Positions 1 to 5,536 of a stretch of 5,789 nt of DNA are shown here, in pieces; the stretch's first letter is position 1, and every line of letters starts with the position of its first letter. Made by a program: the position numbers and the translations under genes. Source of the DNA: Candidatus Hydrogenedens terephthalaticus JGI OTU-1. GTDB taxonomy: Bacteria > Hydrogenedentota > Hydrogenedentia > Hydrogenedentales > Hydrogenedentaceae. The stretch covers positions 145 to 5,933 of the forward strand of contig AWNW01000081.1 of NCBI GenBank assembly GCA_000493945.1. Reading direction: 5' to 3'. Under the pieces are notes generated by a model, which did no database searches, was not told the DNA's origin, and was given only the letters and a program-made list of their open reading frames with translations.

Positions 1-125
1 TGTTCTACTCTTCCTTTTATATCTTTCACTGTTGCCTGAATGGTATTTTGATCTTGTGTGTGTTCGCAGGGAAAAGATAAAAAAGCACATGCATGTAAAA
101 AACAGAAAAAATATAAAGATAACAT
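1..125 (-). CDS. Exported protein, N-terminal fragment (possibly FecR-like), cut by the window edge
   Basis: This reading frame starts at an ATG at 125 and is still open at base 1, giving 41 codons. A strong GGAGG (137..133) sits 7 bases upstream. An in-frame ATG at 128 directly precedes this one but leaves only 4 bases, so 125 is preferred. An in-frame TAA at 149-147 rules out a longer start. Residues 1-20 are strongly hydrophobic and look like a signal peptide, although no Lys or Arg occurs before residue 34, so the usual positive n-region is missing. Cys13 (LHAC) or Cys20 (SFPC) could be a lipidation site, but neither fits the lipobox well. The mature part begins at about residue 21 and reads TIQATVKDIKGRVE, resembling the opening strand of FecR-type domains (A-x-V-x-x-x-x-G-x-V). 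That family call rests on about a dozen residues and is inference. The gene follows the ilvB terminator, so it probably has its own promoter. Confidence 0.62.
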   Translation of the reverse strand, partial: MLSLYFFCFLHACAFLSFPCEHTQDQNTIQATVKDIKGRVE

Positions 126-132
126 CATTCCA

Positions 133-137
133 CCTCC
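133..137 (-). promoter_or_regulatory. Ribosome binding site of the left-edge exported protein gene
   Basis: GGAGG on the minus strand lies 7 bases before ATG 125 and 4 bases before ATG 128. It is one of the strongest Shine-Dalgarno matches in the window. It is the main reason to accept the short edge frame as a real gene start rather than chance. Confidence 0.65.
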
Positions 138-149
138 GATTTTATATTA

Positions 150-155
150 AGTATA
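150..155 (-). promoter_or_regulatory. Candidate -10 element for the left-edge gene
   Basis: TATACT on the minus strand matches the sigma70 -10 consensus at five of six positions. It would start transcription about 15 bases before the ATG. No convincing -35 lies 16-18 bases upstream, and the surrounding DNA is so AT-rich that chance matches are expected, so this is weak. Confidence 0.25.
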
Positions 156-330
156 GAATTTTATTGCACTGTATCTCCACTTTCTATACATTTATTACAT
201 ATATATCTGGCACATAAATCTATTCTATGTGTCCTATAGTTTTTTATTTAATTTACCTATTGGGGGGCAAGAATGATTATCGTGGTGATATTCTCTTATT
301 ATTAGTTTTCGATTGTTGAATGGAATTGAA

Positions 331-369
331 AAAGTAAAAAACAGGGACAAATGGGTATTTGTCCCTGTT
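331..369 (-). terminator. Intrinsic terminator of ilvB
   Basis: A perfect 13-bp inverted repeat (340-352 with 357-369, arm core ACAGGGACAAAT) encloses a 4-base loop. On the minus strand it is followed at once by a run of T (TTTTTACTTT, 340-331). It begins about 31 bases after the ilvB stop codon. On the plus strand no T-run follows directly, so it acts for minus-strand transcripts. This is a textbook Rho-independent terminator. Confidence 0.93.
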
Positions 370-399
370 GGGTAGTGAGTTTTTATTTGGGTATAAATT

Positions 400-2229
400 T
401 TAAAATGCTTCGGCAAATGCGTCTGATGGTTCTGGAGGCTCTTCTTCTATTTTAGGAACTTCACGCTTTTTGATGAACGGTCCTGTTACCATGTCTTTAT
501 ATCCCATACCGGGACCAACCATCGGGAAAACAAGAGCCTTTTTATCAACGACTACCTCAAGGAAAGCAGGTCCATTATTAAATTTGACAAATTCTTCGAG
601 TGTCTTATGAAGTTCTTCACGATGGGTAACTCGCTTTGAGAATTTGAAGCCGTCTGCTTCGGCAGATTTGACGAAATCCTTTTTATGGAGAGATTTGTCA
701 GAACCTGAAAAGCGTCCTTCGAAGTATAGGGTTTGCCATTGGACAACCATGCCGTCACCGTGATTGTTTAGTAATAATATTTTAACGGGTATATTGTAAT
801 TTGTACAGGTTTCCATTTCACCAAAGTTCATTCGTAAACTTCCATCTCCATCAATATCAATGACAATTTTATTCGGTTTTGCCAATTGGGCACCTATTGC
901 AGCGGGTAGTCCAAATCCCATAGTTCCCATACTCCCTGAGGTGATATAGGTTCGAGGATGTTTGATATGGAGGTACTGTGCTGCAAACATTTGATGTTGC
1001 CCAACGCCTGTGGTAAAAATGGCTTCCCCTTTTACAATGTCATTCAACGCCTCTATGACTTCTGCAGGCTGGATTTTCTGAGCATTGCGGTCATAGTTTA
1101 ACGGATATTCTTTTTTCAATTGCTGGACATGTTTTAACCATGCTTCATGTTTCAAGGTTAAATTTTTCCCATATTGCATGAGCGATTTTAATGCTTTGCC
1201 TGCATCGCCTACATGCGACCAGACCACCGGTTTGACCTTACCTATTTCTGCTGCATCAATATCAATGTGTAGAATTTTTGCGTTTGGAGCAAATTCGCTG
1301 GCTAATCCTGCTACACGGTCGTCAAATCGTGTTCCAACTGCGATGAGCAGGTCGCAATCCATAACTGCATAATTAGCATAGGCGGTTCCATGCATCCCTA
1401 ACATGTGCAGACAGAGTGGATCATGAGTATCCATAGCCCCGATACCCATCACTGTGGTTACAATCGGGATACGGAACATCTTGACGAATTCTCGGAGTAT
1501 ATGTGATGAATTACTGGATATAATTCCTCCACCGACATAGAGCAGAGGGCGTTTTGATGCTTTCAATAGAGCAAAGAATTCTTTCGCCTCATCGGGTGTA
1601 ATCTCGTTTTCATTAATTTTTTGCATACGGCTTTGGTACCCGTGAAGAGGGAGCAAACCTTTTCCCTTAAAAATGCATTCGTAATTTTGAACATCTTTGG
1701 GAACATCAATGACCACGGGACCGGGTCTGCCCGTTCGTGCAATATAAAAGGCGGTTCTAACAATCTCTTCTAATTCTTCCGGGTTTTCCACTAAAAATAC
1801 ATGTTTAGCACAAGAAGACATTAAATTAAATACGGGTGCTTCTTGAAAGGCATCTGTACCAACTGCAGAACGAGCCACCTGACCGCTAATCATGACCAGC
1901 GGGATAGAGTCCGCCATAGCATCTCGTATCGGTGTAGTAGCATTGGTGGCACCGGGACCGGAAGTAACTAATAACACACCCACTTCACCGGAAGCCCGTG
2001 CATAACCAGAAGCCATAAAACCGGCTCCTTGTTCATTTGCCGGTACAATCAACTGTATGGGATGTTCTTTATGGGTGCGGTTCCAGCGAAAAACCGCATC
2101 ATAAGTTGGCAATATAGCACCACCACTATAACCGAAAATTACCTTTACCCCTTCATCAGCAAGCACCTGTAGTATTATTTCGGCTCCCTTCATTTTTGCA
2201 CCTGCTAATTCGTGTTTTTTTGTAACCAT
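400..2229 (-). CDS. ilvB: Acetolactate synthase, large (catalytic) subunit
   Basis: This ThDP- and Mg-dependent enzyme (acetohydroxyacid synthase) joins two pyruvates to 2-acetolactate, or pyruvate and 2-oxobutyrate to 2-aceto-2-hydroxybutyrate. It is the first common step to valine, leucine and isoleucine, in the cytoplasm. The 609 residues show the usual order: pyrimidine-binding domain (about 13-180) with catalytic Glu66 in PANEQGAGFMA, a central domain (about 205-340), and a pyrophosphate-binding domain (about 395-560). The last carries VGQHQMFAAQ (409-418), GSMGTMGFGLP (432-442) and the metal motif GDGS (461-464) to NN (488-489). Trp498 in VVQWQ is the residue known from herbicide resistance in plants. 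FGYSGGAILP (32-41) has Ser where most homologues have Pro. Residues 585-609 form an acidic Pro/Glu tail. The ATG at 2229 is chosen because AAGGAG lies 7 bases upstream; Met13 lacks one. No ilvN, ilvC or leu gene is adjacent. The gene lies downstream of rpsA with its own promoter-like sequence and ends at a strong terminator, so it is probably transcribed alone. Confidence 0.96.
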   Translation of the reverse strand: MVTKKHELAGAKMKGAEIILQVLADEGVKVIFGYSGGAILPTYDAVFRWNRTHKEHPIQLIVPANEQGAGFMASGYARASGEVGVLLVTSGPGATNATTPIRDAMADSIPLVMISGQVARSAVGTDAFQEAPVFNLMSSCAKHVFLVENPEELEEIVRTAFYIARTGRPGPVVIDVPKDVQNYECIFKGKGLLPLHGYQSRMQKINENEITPDEAKEFFALLKASKRPLLYVGGGIISSNSSHILREFVKMFRIPIVTTVMGIGAMDTHDPLCLHMLGMHGTAYANYAVMDCDLLIAVGTRFDDRVAGLASEFAPNAKILHIDIDAAEIGKVKPVVWSHVGDAGKALKSLMQYGKNLTLKHEAWLKHVQQLKKEYPLNYDRNAQKIQPAEVIEALNDIVKGEAIFTTGVGQHQMFAAQYLHIKHPRTYITSGSMGTMGFGLPAAIGAQLAKPNKIVIDIDGDGSLRMNFGEMETCTNYNIPVKILLLNNHGDGMVVQWQTLYFEGRFSGSDKSLHKKDFVKSAEADGFKFSKRVTHREELHKTLEEFVKFNNGPAFLEVVVDKKALVFPMVGPGMGYKDMVTGPFIKKREVPKIEEEPPEPSDAFAEAF

Positions 2230-2259
2230 TGTAAAACTCCTTCTTTGTATGGTTAATGA

Positions 2260-2268
2260 TTTATAACA
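2260..2268 (-). promoter_or_regulatory. Candidate extended -10 promoter of ilvB
   Basis: TGTTATAAA on the minus strand fits the extended -10 form TGnTATAAT with one mismatch. It would start transcription near 2253, giving a leader of about 24 bases that contains the AAGGAG site. No good -35 is spaced correctly, which is tolerated for extended -10 promoters. A TTGACT (2315..2310) lies too far upstream to pair with it. No leader peptide or branched-chain attenuator is visible in such a short leader. Confidence 0.42.
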
Positions 2269-2315
2269 ATTAAAAGTTATTTTTTATTTGAAAACTGTGG
2301 ATAATTTAAAGTCAA

Positions 2316-2346
2316 AGCGCCGCAGAACAGGAATGTCTGCGGCGCT
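2316..2346 (-). terminator. GC-rich hairpin after rpsA, probable terminator
   Basis: A perfect 11-bp inverted repeat (AGCGCCGCAGA at 2316-2326 with TCTGCGGCGCT at 2336-2346) has a 9-base loop. It is by far the most GC-rich structure in the intergenic DNA and begins 35 bases after the rpsA stop. On the minus strand the following bases read TTTGACTTTAAATT, an interrupted T-run, so termination may be partial. Some read-through from rpsA into ilvB is possible. Confidence 0.65.
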
Positions 2347-2381
2347 GAAGTTTTCAATCTCCGCACTTTTTTATGGAAATC

Positions 2382-4289
2382 TTATTCAGCAGGCGGAGGT
2401 TCTTCCGCTGGCGCCGCAGATTCCGGCGCCTCACCTACACCTACCTCTGGGTTCTCCTCAGGAACGGATTTCTTCTCTTCTTCGGAGGATTTTCCCTCTG
2501 TATGAATTAATTCTTCGGCTACTTCTTCAATAGATTTTCCTTTTTGAAGAAGTTCTGTTGGCAAGACATCTTTTAACATAGAACCGACATCTACAGGCTC
2601 ACCGGCGGTATGCGTTTGCATGATTTCCCCTTCAAGGTCTTTTTGGTATTCGCGAATACTTAATCCGACCTTACGCTCCACCGGACTTATACTAATAATT
2701 TTAGCCATGACTCTTTGTCCAATATGGAGGAAATCTTCGGCACGGTGAACTTTTTCTAAGGACATTTCACTTAAATGAATAAGTCCTTCAATTCCATTGT
2801 CCAGTTTGCCAAAAGCACCGAAACTGACTAATTTTGTTATTTCTACTTCAACATGTTTACCTATAGGCATTTCTTCGACCAGTTCCTGCCATGGGTCAGG
2901 TTCTAATTGCTTTAACCCAACACTGATTTTTTCCATTTCAGGGTCAATGCTCAATATTTTAACTTCTATTTCCTGGTCTTTGGTTAACACTTCCGCCGGA
3001 TTGGTAATCTTCTTTATCCACGAAATATCACCTACATGCAGAAGTCCGTCAATACCTTCTTCAATTTCAATAAATGCACCGTAGTCCATTAAAGCACGAA
3101 CACGACCTTTTACCACAGAACCTTCGGGATATTTCTCTGCCATAAGTTTCCATGGATTGGGTTGTGTTTGTTTCAATCCTAAGGATATTTTTTGTTCTTC
3201 GGGATCTACATGAAGCACCATGACATGGACTTCATCTCCGATATTCAATATTTCAGATGGGTGTCTGACCCTGCGTGTCCAACTCATCTCACTGATGTGG
3301 ATCATTCCTTCAAGTCCATCATCCATCTGAACGAAGGCACCATAATCCGCAAGACTAATTACAGTACCTGTAACGATAGAACCTACAGGATATTTTTCTT
3401 GAGCTGTTAACCACGGATTGGGTGTCTTTTGTTTCAAACCGAGACTTACCCGATGTGTCTCAGGGTCATAAGTAAGGACCATCACATCAATTTTTTGTCC
3501 AATCTTTAATACCTGATGTGGATTTTTCGGTCTTCCCCATGTCATATCAGAGACATGAAGTAGTCCATCTAAGCCACCCAAATCAATGAAAGCGCCAAAG
3601 TCTGTGATGTTTTTCACTTCACCTTGAACAATAGCACCTACCTTAATGGTTTCTAACAATTGTTTGCGTTCTTCTTCTCGGCGTTCTTCTAAAAGTTTGC
3701 GATGACTGACCACCACATTACGCCGTTTGGGATTAAGGCTAAGAATCCGTAATTCTAATCGTTTTCCAACAAAGTCATCGAGGTCAGCAATGGGTCTTGT
3801 GCTAACCTGACTTCCCGGCATAAATGCATCAACGCCGATATCTACTTTTAGACCGCCTTTGACCTTTCGAATAACGGTTCCCTCAATCACACCCTCTTCT
3901 TCAAACACCTTCTGGACATATTCCCAGTTCTTGATACGGTCTGCCTTTGTTTTCGATAACACGGGCATTCCTTCTTCATTTTCTGGGACTTCGATGTAGA
4001 AGTCGAACGAGGCTCCTTCCTTCAATTCGGAACGGTCGGGAAAATCTGTTATTCTAACGACACCTTCACTTTTGTAACCGATATCCACCAGAACTCGGTC
4101 ATCCAATATGGATACTACCTGCCCTTTTACTACCTCACCTTCTTGAAACCGTAACATTCCTTCCTGGAGAAATTGGTCCACATCAGGCTCTGTCAAAAAA
4201 GAATTTAATTCTTCCTTTAATGACTGCGACAACGCCTGTGTTGCCATTTCATCCACTTTTGCGTTAAGTTCTGAATACTTATAACCCAT
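2382..4289 (-). CDS. rpsA: 30S ribosomal protein S1
   Basis: S1 binds mRNA and helps the 30S subunit load and unfold transcripts at initiation. The 635 residues contain six OB-fold S1 domains at about 51-117, 133-197, 216-286, 302-373, 389-460 and 476-546. Domains 3-6 carry the classical RNA-binding signature, for example DFGAFIDLGGLDGLLHVSDM (230-249), DYGAF (315-319 and 402-406) and SFGAF (489-493). Domains 1 and 2 are divergent, as is usual for the ribosome-binding end. NPW/DPW linkers join domains 3-4, 4-5 and 5-6. An N-terminal helical part (1-50) precedes domain 1. Residues 547-635 are an extra tail that becomes acidic and rich in Glu, Pro and Ala. The length is somewhat above the E. 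coli protein (557) because of this tail. AAAGGAG lies upstream of ATG 4289 with a rather long 11-base spacer. Met15 is a possible alternative start but lacks a good site. The usual neighbours cmk and ihfB are absent. Confidence 0.96.
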   Translation of the reverse strand: MGYKYSELNAKVDEMATQALSQSLKEELNSFLTEPDVDQFLQEGMLRFQEGEVVKGQVVSILDDRVLVDIGYKSEGVVRITDFPDRSELKEGASFDFYIEVPENEEGMPVLSKTKADRIKNWEYVQKVFEEEGVIEGTVIRKVKGGLKVDIGVDAFMPGSQVSTRPIADLDDFVGKRLELRILSLNPKRRNVVVSHRKLLEERREEERKQLLETIKVGAIVQGEVKNITDFGAFIDLGGLDGLLHVSDMTWGRPKNPHQVLKIGQKIDVMVLTYDPETHRVSLGLKQKTPNPWLTAQEKYPVGSIVTGTVISLADYGAFVQMDDGLEGMIHISEMSWTRRVRHPSEILNIGDEVHVMVLHVDPEEQKISLGLKQTQPNPWKLMAEKYPEGSVVKGRVRALMDYGAFIEIEEGIDGLLHVGDISWIKKITNPAEVLTKDQEIEVKILSIDPEMEKISVGLKQLEPDPWQELVEEMPIGKHVEVEITKLVSFGAFGKLDNGIEGLIHLSEMSLEKVHRAEDFLHIGQRVMAKIISISPVERKVGLSIREYQKDLEGEIMQTHTAGEPVDVGSMLKDVLPTELLQKGKSIEEVAEELIHTEGKSSEEEKKSVPEENPEVGVGEAPESAAPAEEPPPAE

Positions 4290-4320
4290 GACTTAAAAAA
4301 CTCCTTTCGGAAAAAAATAT

Positions 4321-4336
4321 CCTGTTAAAAAACAGG
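4321..4336 (-). promoter_or_regulatory. Hairpin at the 5' end of the rpsA leader
   Basis: CCTGTT and AACAGG form a perfect 6-bp stem with a 4-base loop. On the minus strand it is followed by ATATTTTTTT and then the rpsA ribosome binding site. If transcription starts near 4337, as the -10 predicts, the hairpin is the very first element of the mRNA. It resembles a small terminator, but it is probably too close to the start for termination. A 5' stem-loop that protects the mRNA is the simpler reading. Confidence 0.5.
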
Positions 4337-4342
4337 TGATAA

Positions 4343-4372
4343 ATTATACTATTTTTATTTGTTAAAACTCAA
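4343..4372 (-). promoter_or_regulatory. Promoter of rpsA
   Basis: A perfect TATAAT -10 (4348..4343) on the minus strand is paired with TTGAGT (4372..4367), a four-of-six -35, across 18 bases. The predicted start is the A at about 4337. The leader to the ATG at 4289 would be about 48 bases and includes the hairpin and the AAAGGAG site. Confidence 0.62.
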
Positions 4373-4373
4373 A

Positions 4374-4387
4374 TATTGTAAACAATA
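4374..4387. promoter_or_regulatory. 14-bp palindrome next to the rpsA -35, possible operator
   Basis: TATTGTAAACAATA has two perfect 6-base arms around AA. It lies one base upstream of the putative rpsA -35, within the divergent region shared with the small membrane protein gene. The position suits an activator or repressor site. The sequence is AT-rich, so a chance palindrome is also possible, and I cannot name the protein. Confidence 0.35.
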
Positions 4388-4451
4388 GTTTGCTGTTTAA
4401 AATGGATGGATTTTTGTCTCACTTTTGGTATATATTTTTGAGGGAACTTCT

Positions 4452-4474
4452 TTATATTAGAAGTGTTATATTAG
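4452..4474 (+). repeat. Direct repeat TTATATTAG x2, 14-bp period
   Basis: TTATATTAG occurs at 4452-4460 and again at 4466-4474, separated by AAGTG. The second copy contains the putative -10 of the downstream small gene. It could be a tandem regulator site or simply a local duplication in AT-rich DNA. Confidence 0.45.
4464..4472 (+). promoter_or_regulatory. Candidate extended -10 promoter of the small membrane protein gene
   Basis: TGTTATATT matches TGnTATAAT with one mismatch in the hexamer. It would start transcription near 4479, about 43 bases before ATG 4522. There is no clear -35 at the right spacing. Confidence 0.4.
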
Positions 4475-4510
4475 TAAAAGAAAGTTTTCTACATTAAAAT
4501 TTTGCATAAA

Positions 4511-4515
4511 AGGGA
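4511..4515 (+). promoter_or_regulatory. Ribosome binding site that selects start 4522
   Basis: AGGGA directly abuts the ATG at 4516 but lies 6 bases before the ATG at 4522. Because a Shine-Dalgarno site needs a spacer, this favours 4522 as the real start and shortens the protein by two residues. Confidence 0.6.
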
Positions 4516-4521
4516 ATGGAA

Positions 4522-4737
4522 ATGAACAAGAACTTATTATTGAAAATTATCAATCCAATCTTACTGCTATTGCTTATTAGCCAGGCATGTTCGGGCTTTT
4601 TTCATCACTCACTTTCTCACAAGATGTTTGAAATTATTCATGAGGGAGGAGGAATTTTTTTAGTTGTAATATCCTTTTTACATCTTGTCCTTAACTGGGG
4701 TTGGGTTCGCGCTAACTTTCTGAAGATAAAACAGTAG
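4522..4737 (+). CDS. Small two-helix membrane protein, DUF4405-like
   Basis: This 71-residue protein is not assigned a known function. It has two hydrophobic segments, about 5-27 and 43-62, joined by a short loop rich in His (FFHHSLSH, 26-33). The second segment reads HEGGG (40-44) and HLVLNW (54-59). The pattern H-E-x-x-G, then H-x-x-x-N-W, is what I know from DUF4405 proteins, small relatives of cytochrome b-type membrane domains. His40 and His54 are 14 residues apart near the two ends of one predicted helix, a spacing used for heme ligands in b-type cytochromes. Heme binding here is inference. Start 4522 is preferred over the in-frame ATG at 4516 on spacing to the ribosome binding site. 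The gene is transcribed alone, divergent from rpsA and convergent with the anti-sigma gene. A frameshifted or random origin is unlikely given the motif match. Confidence 0.78.
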   Translation: MNKNLLLKIINPILLLLLISQACSGFFHHSLSHKMFEIIHEGGGIFLVVISFLHLVLNWGWVRANFLKIKQ

Positions 4738-4770
4738 AAAATCCGAAGGATCTTTTTCTGAATATTTTTT
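4732..4770. terminator. Bidirectional terminator between convergent genes
   Basis: CAGTAGAAAATCC (4732-4744) pairs with GGATCTTTTTCTG (4748-4760) over 13 positions with two mismatches and one G-T wobble, closing on a GAA triloop. On the plus strand AATATTTTTT follows. On the minus strand TTTTATC follows. The left arm includes the last codon and stop of the small membrane protein gene, and the T-run overlaps the stop codon of the anti-sigma gene, so one compact structure can serve both genes. Confidence 0.6.
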
Positions 4771-5446
4771 ACAGTACGCGTTCAAGGTAGATTTGGCGTA
4801 ATAATTCGGCTTTTTGACGGACACCTTTTTGTAGAATTTCGTTAGCACGGGGGCAGTTTGGGTTTTTACGCAGTGCTGTTTGTGCAGATTCAAGTTCACG
4901 GTCAATTATGGACACGGAACGCAATTGGCGGGAAAAATAGCCTGTGTTATTTCTAAATACAGGAGATAGGGCAGACCCTAACAATTCAATCTCGTGCCAC
5001 ACATCTTTTTCTTGCTTATTTTCAACAGGTGCCTGAATTTTTGGAGACGCCATCTGGACAGGAACATTCTTTTTGCCTGCTGAATTATCAAATAAGGAAG
5101 GATTATAGGAAATCCCAAAAAGGATGTATCCAACCATTAGCCAGATGGATACGCAAGTTACAACCAATACCCGTGAATGTTTTTTTACGGGTAATGTATT
5201 TTGTTCCATTTTTTTCTTTTGTTCGCGAGCCCTTTTCAAAATTTCTAAGGTTAATTCTTTGGGCGGGTCAATTTTAGGAGTAGCATTTAAGAACCGTAAT
5301 GAAGAACAAATGGCTTCTACTTCCGCGGAACATTGAGGGCATTGTGTCAAATGTCGGGCTATTCCGGAAAAAATAGGTCCCCTTCCATCTACTAAAGCCT
5401 CAGCGTAAGTAATTAATTGTGTTCTTGTTGGATGTTTTAACAGCAT
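4769..5446 (-). CDS. Zinc-finger anti-sigma factor, single-pass membrane protein
   Basis: This 225-residue protein very likely binds and silences the sigma factor encoded just upstream. Residues 1-80 form a cytoplasmic anti-sigma domain of the ZAS/zf-HC2 kind. It has HLTQCPQC (His32, Cys36, Cys39), preceded by LITYAEALVDG, the usual helix before the motif. His5 stands where many relatives have the fourth ligand Cys, so it may complete the zinc site (inference). PPKELTLEILKRARE (61-75) is the typical helix after the domain. One transmembrane segment spans about 92-113 (VLVVTCVSIWLMVGYILFG). The remainder (115-225) would lie outside the membrane: a low-complexity linker, then a helical region whose IDRELESAQTALRKNPNCP to KAELLRQIYLERVL pattern recurs in anti-sigma factors of this group. 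The 90-bp gap to the sigma gene has no terminator, so cotranscription is likely. The ribosome binding site before ATG 5446 is weak, perhaps lowering output relative to the sigma factor. No alternative ATG start fits. Confidence 0.85.
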   Translation of the reverse strand: MLLKHPTRTQLITYAEALVDGRGPIFSGIARHLTQCPQCSAEVEAICSSLRFLNATPKIDPPKELTLEILKRAREQKKKMEQNTLPVKKHSRVLVVTCVSIWLMVGYILFGISYNPSLFDNSAGKKNVPVQMASPKIQAPVENKQEKDVWHEIELLGSALSPVFRNNTGYFSRQLRSVSIIDRELESAQTALRKNPNCPRANEILQKGVRQKAELLRQIYLERVL

Positions 5447-5536
5447 AATAATCTTCGTCTGTTTTTCTTCATATCTAAAATCATTTCATTGACACTATGT
5501 ATAATCCGAAACCTGCGCCCAAAGTTTCGTAAAAAA

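Noticed and set aside
32..217. 61-codon plus-strand open frame
   Set aside because: It has no ribosome binding site, its product is compositionally typical of AT-rich noncoding DNA, and it overlaps the better-supported minus-strand gene start at 1-125.
271..296. Fur-box-like sequence (AATGATTATC followed by GTGATATTC)
   Set aside because: Only one half resembles the Fur consensus, the symmetry is poor, and no promoter is adjacent.
234..416. 60-codon minus-strand open frame after ilvB
   Set aside because: It runs straight through the ilvB terminator hairpin and overlaps the end of ilvB. The product resembles no protein family.
2797..3084. 95-codon plus-strand open frame inside rpsA
   Set aside because: It is antisense to conserved S1 domains, has a Ser/Ile-rich product typical of a shadow frame, and lacks a ribosome binding site.
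4678..4905. 75-codon minus-strand open frame
   Set aside because: It overlaps the end of the anti-sigma gene in another frame and the small membrane protein gene on the other strand, and crosses the terminator between them.
5489..5505. Perfect TTGACA and TATAAT on the plus strand between the sigma and anti-sigma genes
   Set aside because: The two hexamers are only 5 bases apart instead of about 17, so they cannot act together. The -10 alone would drive only antisense RNA into the sigma gene.
5507..5529. Inverted repeat CGAAAC/GTTTCG in the gap between sigma and anti-sigma genes
   Set aside because: The 6-bp stem with an 11-base loop is not followed by a T-run on the minus strand, so it does not look like a terminator. 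Too weak to call as a regulatory site.
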